A stretch of DNA of 33,823 nt from JAAYHV01 sp035268985 (GCA_035268985.1 DATFJV010000077.1:1-33823); one strand, 5' to 3'; numbered from the stretch's first letter, positions 7,579 through 15,683 are shown. The notes: generated by a model from the sequence alone, not told the origin. Translations and numbers: made by a program.

Positions 7579-8490
7579 ATGAACGTGATAATTTTAGATG
7601 GCTATTCAATAAATCCGGGGGATATAAGCTGGAAACCTATCAAAGATATTGCTAAATTTAAATGCTATGACAGAAGTACGCCAAAGGAAGTATTGGAAAG
7701 AATAAAAAATGTTGATGGAATTTTTGTTAGTAAATGCACCATCGACAAAACCGCTATAAATTCCGCTAAGAATTTAAAATTCATAGGAGTAACTGCTACT
7801 GGATATGATAATGTGGATATTGAATATGCAAAGAAAAATGATATAGCAGTATTCAATGTGCCCGCTTATTCAACTGAAGCTGTAGCTCAACATACTTTTG
7901 CTCTAATAATGGAAATAACTAACCATGTGGGCAGTTATAGTAACGATATAAAACAAGGTCGATGGTATAGCAGTCAAGATTTCCTATTTTACAAGGACCC
8001 GCTGACATTACTCCATGGAAAATCATTGGGAATTATAGGTTATGGAAACATCGGTAAAAGAGTTTCTAATATAGCGAAGGCATTTGGCATGAAAATAAAC
8101 ATATATAGTAGCAACAAAGAATCAGCTATAAAGTCGGATATTTTGACTTTGCATTGCCCTGCTACTAAAGAGAATATTGGGTTTGTAAACGAAAAATTTA
8201 TAAGCAATATGAAAGATGGTGCTATATTAATTAATACTGCAAGGGGTTCTCTTTTAAACAACTTAGATGTATCCCAAGCTTTAAAAAACGGCAAACTTTC
8301 TGCAGTGGGGCTTGATGTATTAGACACTGAACCACCTGAAACAAACCATCCACTTGTAGAAACAAACAATTGCTTTATTACTCCTCATATTGCGTGGTCA
8401 CCCAAAGAAATGCGATTATTAGTAATAGACACATGCGCAAAAAACTTAAAATACTTTTTAACAGGAAGGGATACTAATCGTATAGTATAA
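7579..8490 (+). CDS. D-2-hydroxyacid dehydrogenase (glycerate dehydrogenase/hydroxypyruvate reductase type)
   Basis: 303 aa. NAD(P)-dependent reduction of a 2-oxoacid such as hydroxypyruvate to the D-hydroxyacid. The cofactor motif GYGNIG is at 154-159. The catalytic triad is complete: Arg222 (NTARGS), Glu251 (VLDTEPPE), 29 residues later, and His270 in TPHIAW; the HxxW form is common in glycerate-dehydrogenase-like members. The stretch after the cofactor fold (about 176-192) is shorter than usual: the strand and helix that normally read like V-x-L-x-E-L-L before the LHCP motif are reduced to SNKESAIKSDILTLHCP. The start at 7579 follows TAGGAGAT at good spacing; a longer reading frame would start inside the promoter. 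It is 11 bases from the AEC transporter, which may move its acid product or substrate. Confidence 0.88.
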   Translation: MNVIILDGYSINPGDISWKPIKDIAKFKCYDRSTPKEVLERIKNVDGIFVSKCTIDKTAINSAKNLKFIGVTATGYDNVDIEYAKKNDIAVFNVPAYSTEAVAQHTFALIMEITNHVGSYSNDIKQGRWYSSQDFLFYKDPLTLLHGKSLGIIGYGNIGKRVSNIAKAFGMKINIYSSNKESAIKSDILTLHCPATKENIGFVNEKFISNMKDGAILINTARGSLLNNLDVSQALKNGKLSAVGLDVLDTEPPETNHPLVETNNCFITPHIAWSPKEMRLLVIDTCAKNLKYFLTGRDTNRIV

Positions 8491-8501
8491 GACGTGAATA
8501 A

Positions 8502-9437
8502 ATGTTAACTATAATAAGTAAAATTTCAACGATATTTATATATATTTTAATTGGCTTTATTGCCAATCGTGCAAAAGTCATAACTGACGAAGCGAACAAC
8601 CATATAATCAATCTTTTATTAAAAATAACTGCACCTTGCTTAATCTTATCTTCAATAATTACCAAGGATTTAAATGATGAGACATATACGCAAACCATAC
8701 AAGTGCTGATATTATCAATATCATTTTTTGTTGTAGCTGCTTTTATAGCTTTATTCCTAGTTAAACCACTTAAAGGCACTAAGGATAAGGGTGTTTTAAT
8801 GGTAATAATAACCAGTATCAATTCTGCCTTTATAGGCTATCCAATTACTAAGGCAGTTTTTGATAATGATATATTTTATTTTGTTGTTATAGCAAATATA
8901 ATGCTAAATATCTACTTATTTTTGATATGCATATGGCAATTAAACTATGGAGAAAAAAGATCAATCAGCATAAAATCAGTATTAAAACCATTTTTAAACG
9001 TTTTAAGTTTAGCCACTATAACCGCAGTAACCATGCTTTTTTTACATATAAAATTACCTGATTATCCATTGAATATAATTAAAACTTTAGGAGATATTAC
9101 CATCCCTTTGTCTATGCTTGTTGTTGGAGTTCAACTAGGTGGTAGCAACTTTAAAAAGATTATTAAAAACAAACATTTGATATGGGCATCTTTTGCTAAC
9201 GTTATTATAATCCCTGCAATAACTTTATTATTAATGTACTACATGCCGTTTAGCAATAGTGTTAAGCTAGTAATTGTTTTATCATCAACTTTCCCATGCG
9301 CAGTAGTACCTGTAGCACTTGCCCATAGAGAGGGGAAAAATGCCACTCTGCTTGCAGAAGGCGTTGCTTTAACTACTCTTTTTTCGATGATTACGATCCC
9401 CGCTTGGCTAATTATAATTATTAAATTATTTACATAA
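8502..9437 (+). CDS. AEC-family transporter (auxin efflux carrier/malonate-malate permease type)
   Basis: 311 aa, nearly all hydrophobic, with about ten helices in two inverted halves. The first helix contains IYILIGFIANRAKVI, and the second half holds TLGDITIPLSMLVVGVQLG and VALAHREG, both typical of the AEC (TC 2.A.69) family. Members export or exchange small carboxylates or related compounds in bacteria. The gene follows the hydroxyacid dehydrogenase by 11 bases with only a weak ribosome site, so translation probably depends on the upstream gene. Linkage to a 2-hydroxyacid enzyme suggests a hydroxy- or keto-acid substrate, but that is only inference. A strong hairpin follows the gene. Confidence 0.88.
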   Translation: MLTIISKISTIFIYILIGFIANRAKVITDEANNHIINLLLKITAPCLILSSIITKDLNDETYTQTIQVLILSISFFVVAAFIALFLVKPLKGTKDKGVLMVIITSINSAFIGYPITKAVFDNDIFYFVVIANIMLNIYLFLICIWQLNYGEKRSISIKSVLKPFLNVLSLATITAVTMLFLHIKLPDYPLNIIKTLGDITIPLSMLVVGVQLGGSNFKKIIKNKHLIWASFANVIIIPAITLLLMYYMPFSNSVKLVIVLSSTFPCAVVPVALAHREGKNATLLAEGVALTTLFSMITIPAWLIIIIKLFT

Positions 9438-9491
9438 CATTTATTTTGCATAGGAAACAAAAAATAACAAGGTATAATCAAGCGCAATTTC

Positions 9492-9536
9492 AAAGGACTG
9501 AAATCTGTATTTCTAAGATTTCAGTCCTTTAACTTT
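9492..9536. terminator. Strong 15-bp hairpin between convergent units
   Basis: A perfect 15-bp inverted repeat (9492-9506 and 9516-9530, ends AAAGGACTG.../...CAGTCCTTT) with a nine-base loop, followed on the + strand by TTTAACTTTT. It lies between the convergent AEC transporter and scfB genes and probably ends both transcripts. The T-run is interrupted on each side, so efficiency is uncertain. Confidence 0.75.
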
Positions 9537-9584
9537 TATTATTAAACATTCAGGGCATTTTCAAAATTTAGTATTTTTATTTAT

Positions 9585-10961
9585 CTATTCTTCTTTCAGA
9601 CCTTTATCTTCTTCTGCAACCTTCATCATTATAGCACATTCAATTCTCTTACGATGAAGTTTACAGCCTAATTCATATACTTCATTAATACTGCCTTTGG
9701 AAAAATAGGCATTTGCAGCACACCCCCCTGCGCAATAAAGTTTAGCAAAACAGTTTTTACATTCTTTATGTGAATATACATTACAAGTCTCAAATTGTTC
9801 AATTACTTTTTTATTAGTAACACCTTCATATATATTCCCTACACAAAAATCATCTTGACCTACAAATTGATGACAAGGGTATAAATCACCAGTTGGTGTT
9901 ACCGCCAAATATTCTGTTCCAACTCCACATCCAGATACTCTTTTTACAATGCACGGGCCCCCTGTTAAATCTATGGTATAGTGATAAAAATTGAAGCCTT
10001 CTCCCTTCTCTTCTCTTCTTAACATTTCCATTGCCAATTTTTCATATTGTTCACAAAGATAATCCACATCATCATCTTTTAAAACATAATCTTCTTCTGG
10101 AGGACCTACAACAGGCTCCATTGCAGTTTCTTTAAATCCCAAGTCAGCCATATGTAAAATATCATCTGCAAAGTCCTTATTATATGCAGTATAAGTACCT
10201 CTCATATAATATTCTTTTTCGCTTCTTGCATCAGCAAGCTTCTTAAAATTCCCTATTATTCTATCGTATGTACCCTTACCATCTTTGGTCTGTCTCATAA
10301 AATCATGGGTTTTCTTCCTTCCATCTAAGCTTATTACAACATTGCTCATTTCTTTGTTAGTATAATCAATAACCTCATCATCTAAAAGAATACCATTGGT
10401 AGTTAATGTAAAATTAAATTTCTTATTATGGATCTTTTCAAGTTCTCTTCCATAAGCAACTATACCTTTACATACATCCCAATTTAATAAAGGCTCTCCT
10501 CCAAATAAATCCACTTCTAGATTATGCCTTGTACCGGACTTTTCTACTAGATAATCCAAAGCCTTTTTCCCCACTTCTAAAGACATTATTCCAGACTTGC
10601 CTGAATAATCCCCTTTCCCTGCAAAGCAATATTTGCAATCCATATTACAAGAATGGGCAACATGCAAACATATAGCTTTAAGAACAGACTGTTTTTTTTT
10701 AAATTCCATTGCTACTTCTTCAAAGGGATCTACCGAAAAAAGCAATTTTTCTTCTACTAAACTTTTAATATCTTCTATTGTTTCTATAACTTCTTCATCT
10801 GTAATTTTGTGTTTCTTTGTAATCTCAGAAATTATTTCATCTTTATTACTATTTTCATACATAGAAATAATATCATAAGCAACAGAGTCAACAGAATGTA
10901 CTGCTCCACTGTTACCATCCATCACTATGTTATAACCATTCATTTTATATTGATGTACCAT
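9585..10961 (-). CDS. scfB: Radical SAM SCIFF peptide maturase (thioether-forming)
   Basis: 458 aa. Residues 1-80 form an N-terminal peptide-recognition region (RRE-like). The radical SAM core follows, with CNMDCKYC (Cys105, 109, 112) binding the [4Fe-4S]/SAM cluster and GGEP near 154-157. The C-terminal SPASM domain has Cys at 337, 345, 363, 373, 401, 404, 410, 414 and 433, enough for two auxiliary clusters. The family, whose studied member is CteB, links a Cys sulfur to a side-chain carbon of another residue in the SCIFF precursor. The precursor gene lies 51 bases upstream. The start has AAGGAG four bases before the ATG, just after a terminator-like hairpin, so enzyme yield is probably kept below that of the peptide. 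Assignment is firm; the exact bond made here is uncertain because the substrate's usual crosslink residues differ. Confidence 0.96.
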   Translation of the reverse strand: MVHQYKMNGYNIVMDGNSGAVHSVDSVAYDIISMYENSNKDEIISEITKKHKITDEEVIETIEDIKSLVEEKLLFSVDPFEEVAMEFKKKQSVLKAICLHVAHSCNMDCKYCFAGKGDYSGKSGIMSLEVGKKALDYLVEKSGTRHNLEVDLFGGEPLLNWDVCKGIVAYGRELEKIHNKKFNFTLTTNGILLDDEVIDYTNKEMSNVVISLDGRKKTHDFMRQTKDGKGTYDRIIGNFKKLADARSEKEYYMRGTYTAYNKDFADDILHMADLGFKETAMEPVVGPPEEDYVLKDDDVDYLCEQYEKLAMEMLRREEKGEGFNFYHYTIDLTGGPCIVKRVSGCGVGTEYLAVTPTGDLYPCHQFVGQDDFCVGNIYEGVTNKKVIEQFETCNVYSHKECKNCFAKLYCAGGCAANAYFSKGSINEVYELGCKLHRKRIECAIMMKVAEEDKGLKEE

Positions 10962-10974
10962 GATTCTCCTTCAT

Positions 10975-11001
10975 AAAAAAACACCACCTATTATTAGGTA
11001 G
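10975..11001 (-). terminator. Attenuator-like hairpin between scfA and scfB
   Basis: Read leftward: CUACCUA-AUAA-UAGGUGG, a 7-bp stem with one G-U pair, then UG and seven U. It starts 11 bases after the scfA stop and ends 13 bases before the scfB start. A partial terminator here would give many scfA transcripts per scfB transcript, the usual ratio for a peptide and its enzyme. Confidence 0.75.
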
Positions 11002-11012
11002 CATCTCTTTTA

Positions 11013-11162
11013 CTATTTGTTAATACACTGTTTGCAGTGTTGATTTGCTACGCTGCATGAAGTCTTGCTAGCCGATTGGCAAGATGTTTGACATTCACCG
11101 CAACCACCTATTTTAGCTGATTTTACTAAGTTTCTTGTAGATATAGTCTTTATTCTAGTCAT
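11013..11162 (-). CDS. scfA: SCIFF ranthipeptide precursor with altered crosslink positions
   Basis: 49 aa. The N-terminal half, MTRIKTISTRNLVKSAKIGG, is the leader-like part. The core follows from Cys21, with Cys at 21, 24, 28, 36, 43 and 46 in CGECQTSCQSASKTSCSVAN and QHCKQCINK. This matches the six-cysteine SCIFF family in sequence, size and position beside its maturase. From memory, the family core reads CQTSCQSACKTSCT; here the fourth consensus Cys is Ser32 (AGC, one base from TGC) and the acceptor Thr is Ser37. A new Cys46 near the end brings the count back to six. AGGAGG lies six bases before the ATG, and a full-consensus promoter precedes it. The role of SCIFF peptides is debated; signalling or regulation has been proposed. 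Confidence 0.95.
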   Translation of the reverse strand: MTRIKTISTRNLVKSAKIGGCGECQTSCQSASKTSCSVANQHCKQCINK

Positions 11163-11189
11163 ATTAATCCTCCTTTTCACAACGTTCAA

Positions 11190-11218
11190 ATTATATCAAA
11201 TGGTCCAATCGTTGTCAA
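11190..11218 (-). promoter_or_regulatory. Full-consensus promoter for scfA
   Basis: TTGACA (11213-11218), a 17-base spacer, and TATAAT (11190-11195) with a TGA extension. The -35 and the spacer lie within the last codons and the stop codon of the HI0933-type gene. This is as close to the housekeeping sigma consensus as a promoter can be, so the peptide should be made strongly and independently of the flavoprotein gene. Confidence 0.85.
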
Positions 11219-12374
11219 TGCTATTTGCTGCTATCATAGCTGAAGAATAAGAGAACTGCAAATTATATCCCCCTGTATCTCCATTTATATCTAAGACTTC
11301 CCCTATTGCATAAATGTTATTATATTTTTTTAATTTCATAGTTTTCAAATCAATTTCATCTAAGCTTATTCCACCTGCTGTAACCATTGCACTTTTAAAC
11401 CCACCTGTTCCGCTTATACTATATTCTGCATTTTTTAAATAATCAATTATCCTTTTAAAATCATTATTGGATAGATTAGATGTCCTTTTATTCCCATCTA
11501 TTTTTAAATATTCAGTGGTTTCGAATAGAAATTTTTTAGGCAAGTAATATTTTTCAGATATGAAGTTAATAAGGGTTTTTGATATCCCGTCCTTTTTAGG
11601 AACACCAGTATTTTTATCAATATATGAGATATTAATTTTTCCACCAGGTTTTGCATATTCTGACAATCTTAAAACAGCGGGGCCAGAAAACCCCTTATGT
11701 GTTAATAACACATCACCGTAAGTTTCATTATTATCAACTCTGACCGATATATTTCTAAACGATATTCCTGACACCTTGCGATACATATAGTTTTGAACAA
11801 ATATAGGGGTAAGAGCCGGTATTTGATCTACTATATCTATACCCTTATCCTTTAATACATCTAGAAGTTTACCATCACTTCCTGTTTGAGGATATGATTT
11901 ACCTCCAGTGGCTATAACAATATTATTGGTAAGATATGTCCCTTTTAATGTAACCACTTCGCCTTCTTGAGTATCGATGACATTTGAGCCAGTTATTAGC
12001 TCAAAGCCATTTTTAATAGCCTTATCCATAAGTTTATCTAATATATCCTTTGACTTCATAGATAATGGAAAAACTTTATTATCTTCTCTAATTATTAAAG
12101 GAATATTAAGGCTTTCAATATATTCCATTAAATCCCTATTATTATATCTATACAACATTTTTCTTATTTTATTACCACTATCACCATACATCTTGGGGAA
12201 TTCTTTAATATCCCTTGCATTTGTTATATTACAACTCCCTGCTCCAGTAATGAGCAGCTTATTACCCGGAGTATTTGTTGATTCGATTATTAGGCCTTTA
12301 TTAACCTTTAGCTTTGAAGCCAAAAATAGGCCCGAAGCTCCTCCTCCGATTATTATTACATCGTATTTCATCAT
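11196..12374 (-). CDS. HI0933/YhiN family FAD-dependent oxidoreductase
   Basis: 392 aa. The N-terminus MMKYDVIIIGGGASGLFLAS is the dinucleotide-binding GxGxxG fold. Further family landmarks are LLITGAGSCNITNA (about 42-55), IVIATGGKSYPQTGSDG (about 151-167) and, at the end, YAIGEVLDINGDTGGYNLQFSYSSA, which binds the FAD. The family has no settled substrate; proteins of this type are often labelled aminoacetone oxidase or simply flavoproteins. Two adjacent ATG codons (12374 and 12371) follow GAGGTGG; the second has the better spacing. The promoter lies so close that the leader would be only some ten bases. The end of the gene carries the scfA promoter. Confidence 0.9.
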   Translation of the reverse strand: MMKYDVIIIGGGASGLFLASKLKVNKGLIIESTNTPGNKLLITGAGSCNITNARDIKEFPKMYGDSGNKIRKMLYRYNNRDLMEYIESLNIPLIIREDNKVFPLSMKSKDILDKLMDKAIKNGFELITGSNVIDTQEGEVVTLKGTYLTNNIVIATGGKSYPQTGSDGKLLDVLKDKGIDIVDQIPALTPIFVQNYMYRKVSGISFRNISVRVDNNETYGDVLLTHKGFSGPAVLRLSEYAKPGGKINISYIDKNTGVPKKDGISKTLINFISEKYYLPKKFLFETTEYLKIDGNKRTSNLSNNDFKRIIDYLKNAEYSISGTGGFKSAMVTAGGISLDEIDLKTMKLKKYNNIYAIGEVLDINGDTGGYNLQFSYSSAMIAANSIDNDWTI

Positions 12375-12387
12375 CCACCTCGTAAAG

Positions 12388-12416
12388 AGTATATTTAATA
12401 ACTATTGCTTTGTCAA
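12388..12416 (-). promoter_or_regulatory. Promoter for the HI0933-type gene
   Basis: TTGACA (12411-12416), 17-base spacer, TATACT (12388-12393). A start about seven bases further on would lie at or next to the GAGGTGG ribosome site, giving an unusually short leader. Divergent from the acyltransferase promoter 24 bases away. Confidence 0.75.
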
Positions 12417-12439
12417 ACTCAATTTAACAAAGACTTAAA

Positions 12440-12468
12440 TTGACACTAGGTATTATTGCTAGTATTAT
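12440..12468 (+). promoter_or_regulatory. Promoter for the acyltransferase/MFS unit
   Basis: TTGACA (12440-12445), 17-base spacer, TATTAT (12463-12468), about 20 bases before the ATG at 12488. The TTG of the -35 can be misread as an early start codon. Predicted leader is about 13 bases and includes the AAGGAG ribosome site. Confidence 0.75.
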
Positions 12469-12487
12469 AATTTTAAGGAGAATTAGT

Positions 12488-13696
12488 ATGATAGATTATA
12501 AACGACCAAATAGACTTGCTTGGTATATAGCAAGCAGATTAATTAGCTTCTATTCTAGGTTTGTTTTAAAACAAACAACAACAATAAAAAACATCCCAAA
12601 GACAAATGGACCCTTTCTATTATTAGGCAATCATATGTGTAATAAGGATTTTATATATTCCATTAGTAGCATCAGCCCTAAGTATTTGCATTTTGTAGTT
12701 GCTAGAAAATATTTCCACAACAGCAAGATGCTTAAATGGTTAAATAGAGGTAGCGCAATCCCGAAAAGTTTAGCAACCTCTGATATCACAACCATAATTG
12801 CCATGATAAATGCCGTACAAAAAGGTGAAAGTGTAGGAATTTACCCTTCAGGAAGAATTGGCCAATGGGGAGTATCCTATTCGGTACATGAAGGTACAGC
12901 AACCTTGGTTAAAAAACTTAATATTCCAGTTATAATAATTAGAGGATATGGAGGTTATTTTGCAAACCCACCATATATGAAAACTAACAGAAGACCTGGG
13001 CCTACTCATACTGAAGCATTCTTAGGCTTTACCCAAAGTGAAGTTGAAGAAATGTCAAAAGATAATATATTAGCTAGATTAAACGAGTTGCTTTACGTGG
13101 ATCAATATACATGGCTAGAAAAAACAAATGCAACATATAAAGGTAATCACTTTGCTGAAGGCTTAGAAAATTTTGCATATAGATGCCCAAACTGCGGGAA
13201 AGTTCATTCTTTGACTACCGAAGGAAACACTATTAAATGTAGCTTCTGTGACTTAGAAGGTTATTGCGATTATGCATCTAGGTTTACATGGGATAAAGGT
13301 ATCGGTGTTAAAGACTTAAGATCCTGGCATGATGTTATTTTACATTATGAATTAATCGAAATCACCAGTATTCCTAATTGGGAACTAACTTCAGAAGTTG
13401 AAGTTGCCACCTATGGTTTTAATGATAACGACATTGAAATACATAGTGCCGGAAATGGTATAGTCAAACTAAACAATAATTTCTTTTCATATGAAGGAAG
13501 TTATGAAGGACAAGACATTAAATTGGAAATAAAAATTGATAACATTAGATATTTCCCTTATGAAAGTGGGTTTAATTTTCAGGTTTATATTAAAAAAAGT
13601 CTATATGAATTTAGAACAAAAGACCCAAGGGACTGTGCAAGATTCTCCATGTGTTTAGATGCCATAAAAAAGATAGCAGGAAATGAATATGTCTAA
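12488..13696 (+). CDS. PlsC-like acyltransferase with internal zinc ribbon and C-terminal beta domain
   Basis: 402 aa from the ATG at 12488, which has AAGGAG at ideal spacing. Residues 1-200 resemble glycerolipid acyltransferases: catalytic H-x4-D at 49-54 (HMCNKD), a GxYPSGRxG block at 117-124 in place of the usual EGTR-type motif, and hydrophobic strands around both. It probably moves an acyl group onto a lysophospholipid or similar acceptor at the membrane. A zinc ribbon follows, CPNC at 233-236 and CSFC at 251-254, then about 145 residues rich in beta strands with no recognised domain. Ribbon and tail are not part of ordinary PlsC. The last codons overlap the next gene's start region, and the MFS protein next door may move the product or a partner lipid, but this is a guess. 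Confidence 0.82.
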   Translation: MIDYKRPNRLAWYIASRLISFYSRFVLKQTTTIKNIPKTNGPFLLLGNHMCNKDFIYSISSISPKYLHFVVARKYFHNSKMLKWLNRGSAIPKSLATSDITTIIAMINAVQKGESVGIYPSGRIGQWGVSYSVHEGTATLVKKLNIPVIIIRGYGGYFANPPYMKTNRRPGPTHTEAFLGFTQSEVEEMSKDNILARLNELLYVDQYTWLEKTNATYKGNHFAEGLENFAYRCPNCGKVHSLTTEGNTIKCSFCDLEGYCDYASRFTWDKGIGVKDLRSWHDVILHYELIEITSIPNWELTSEVEVATYGFNDNDIEIHSAGNGIVKLNNNFFSYEGSYEGQDIKLEIKIDNIRYFPYESGFNFQVYIKKSLYEFRTKDPRDCARFSMCLDAIKKIAGNEYV

Positions 13697-14939
13697 AAAT
13701 AGTGTGCATACTTTAATATTAAAGGACTCTCAAATCAAAAAGTTTTCTGCCTATGGATTTCTTAAGAATTTAAAATTCTTCGAACCATATTTACTCATTT
13801 ATCTATTGGGGAATGGTTTAACATTATTTCAAATAGGTTTACTTATATCAATCAAGGAAATAGTAGTTAATATATTTGAAATACCATCAGGTTTACTGGC
13901 TGATTATTTGGGCCGCAAAAAGGAACTATGTACTTGTTTTATTTTTTATATAATCTCATTTGTACTTTATTTTCTTACAAACAATTTTCTTATAGCCTCA
14001 TCAGCAATGATTTTCTTTGGTTTAGGAGAAGCTTTTAGATCTGGCACCCATAAATCTATGATATACACATATTTGGAAATAAATGGATGGGAAGAAGAAA
14101 AGACTTTTGTTTACGGCCGAACGAGATCTTATTCTTTGCTAGGAAGTGCATTAAGCGCACTTATAGGAATAGTTTTAATAATAGGTTTACCAAATTCTTC
14201 TTATATATTCTTAGTCGCCATAATTCCATATCTTGCTGATTTTCTTTTAATCTTATCATATCCAAAGGAGTTAGACACCATAGACCTAAGTAGCAGCGAA
14301 ATAGGTTCTTTAAGAGAAATGATTAAAGGCATCTCTTTAAATATTAAAAACCGGAAAAACCTTAGGAAGCTATTGTTATCTAATGGAATCTATGAATCTA
14401 TGATAGACTCCACAAAAGATTTGATACAGCCAATTTTTGAATCAATTTTTATAGGCTCAAGTATACTTATTATTACAAGTTTATCTGAAGAAAAAAATTT
14501 AAAAATAGCCCTTGGTATTTCCTATTTCATTATATATATATTAAGTTCAAGTGCTTCAAAAGGCTCATACAGGCTTGAAAAATACAGATCCAAGAAGTTT
14601 TGGCTTAATACCTTTTTCATACTTTTAATAGTATCATTTTTAATATTATTTGTTTTACTAGACTCAGTTTATGTAGTTCTTTTCGCTTATATATTCATCT
14701 ATCTATTGAAAAATTTCCGTAAACCAATTTATATGGATATTCTCGATGACAACATGGAAAAATATGAGAGAGCTACCATATTAAGCTTTTCTTCCCAAAT
14801 AAAATCTTTATTTACTATAATATTAGCCCCATTAATTGGTTATACTGGGGATCAATTTGGACTGAACTATGCTATGCTTAGTGTTGCTATTATACTTATT
14901 ATTTTTATTCCTATCTCAATTACCAAAAAACACGAATAG
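13689..14939 (+). CDS. Major facilitator superfamily transporter
   Basis: 416 aa with about twelve hydrophobic segments in two blocks, separated by a charged loop near 200-230. The loop between helices 2 and 3 reads GLLADYLGRKKELC, the MFS motif A (G-x-L-x-D-x-x-G-R-[RK]). The pattern resembles drug or small-molecule exporters; no substrate-specific motif was recognised. Of two in-frame ATGs, the second (13689) has an AGG eight bases upstream, whereas the first is only two bases from it. It overlaps the acyltransferase end by eight bases and is probably co-translated. The stop codon is one base from that of the convergent nitroreductase gene, leaving no room for a terminator between them. Confidence 0.87.
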   Translation: MSKNSVHTLILKDSQIKKFSAYGFLKNLKFFEPYLLIYLLGNGLTLFQIGLLISIKEIVVNIFEIPSGLLADYLGRKKELCTCFIFYIISFVLYFLTNNFLIASSAMIFFGLGEAFRSGTHKSMIYTYLEINGWEEEKTFVYGRTRSYSLLGSALSALIGIVLIIGLPNSSYIFLVAIIPYLADFLLILSYPKELDTIDLSSSEIGSLREMIKGISLNIKNRKNLRKLLLSNGIYESMIDSTKDLIQPIFESIFIGSSILIITSLSEEKNLKIALGISYFIIYILSSSASKGSYRLEKYRSKKFWLNTFFILLIVSFLILFVLLDSVYVVLFAYIFIYLLKNFRKPIYMDILDDNMEKYERATILSFSSQIKSLFTIILAPLIGYTGDQFGLNYAMLSVAIILIIFIPISITKKHE

Positions 14940-14940
14940 C

Positions 14941-15672
14941 CTAGTCTATTATATATTCTGCTATCTTAACCTTTTCTTCCATATCTTCATCAATAATATT
15001 TCTCTTAAACCCAATCCCATTTTTGTTCAATACTAATTCCAATATCAGTAAATAAATCCCCATGTCTATAGAATTATAAAAGGGTATTTTAAACAGTGGG
15101 ATTATGCATTTAACTTTCTTTAACCTATGTACATTAATTTTATTACCTTCAACCAATATGTCCCAAGGCTGAGAATTACATGCACTTGGTGCATATTTAG
15201 CAATTTCCCCTATCTCTTTTAAATCTCCAACCCAATTATCTTCGATATTTTTTCTTTTAGCTTTTGTATAGTCTTTTCTAAACTCATCTTCTGAAGCTTT
15301 ACCAATTGTCATCATAATAACGTATTTCAAACCGTTCTTTTCTTTTATCTTTGTATTTCCCATTCCATACCAACATACTCCTATATCTATTGAGCTTAAA
15401 TACAAATCCAACTGCTCAAACATATAGCCAATATTTAATAAATATCCTTCTTTATCTTCACTATAAATCAATATGCAATATTCCCCTCGCCTTACATTAG
15501 TATTCTCTGATTTTACAATTTCATAATCAACTTTAATATTATCAATTAGTGGAATAAGTTCACCAATCTTATTTTCTATTAAAATCAGTTCATTATCATT
15601 AATTTTCAAGTTTTTTGCATACCTTCTAAATGACTTTCTTTTAAAAATCATATCATAATAGTTATTATTCAT
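14941..15672 (-). CDS. Nitroreductase family flavoprotein (internally duplicated TM1586 type)
   Basis: 243 aa. The N-terminal YYDMIFKRKSFRRYAK and the second block IAKYAPSACNSQPWDIL (about 156-172) are the FMN-binding signature of nitroreductases: R-x-S-x-R at the start and S-A-x-N-x-Q-P-W in the middle. Unlike classical dimeric members, this type carries two half-domains in one chain, as in the TM1586-like Pfam group. It would use NAD(P)H and FMN to reduce nitro compounds, quinones or an unknown flavin substrate. GGGGGT four bases before the ATG is the ribosome site. It is divergent from a Crp/Fnr regulator, a layout that often means control by that regulator in response to redox or nitrogen-oxide stress. 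Confidence 0.85.
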   Translation of the reverse strand: MNNNYYDMIFKRKSFRRYAKNLKINDNELILIENKIGELIPLIDNIKVDYEIVKSENTNVRRGEYCILIYSEDKEGYLLNIGYMFEQLDLYLSSIDIGVCWYGMGNTKIKEKNGLKYVIMMTIGKASEDEFRKDYTKAKRKNIEDNWVGDLKEIGEIAKYAPSACNSQPWDILVEGNKINVHRLKKVKCIIPLFKIPFYNSIDMGIYLLILELVLNKNGIGFKRNIIDEDMEEKVKIAEYIID

Positions 15673-15683
15673 TTTTACCCCCT

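Noticed and set aside
12440..12487. Longer N-terminus for the acyltransferase from a TTG at 12440
   Set aside because: That TTG is the -35 TTGACA of a good promoter with its -10 at 12463-12468; AAGGAG precedes the ATG at 12488.
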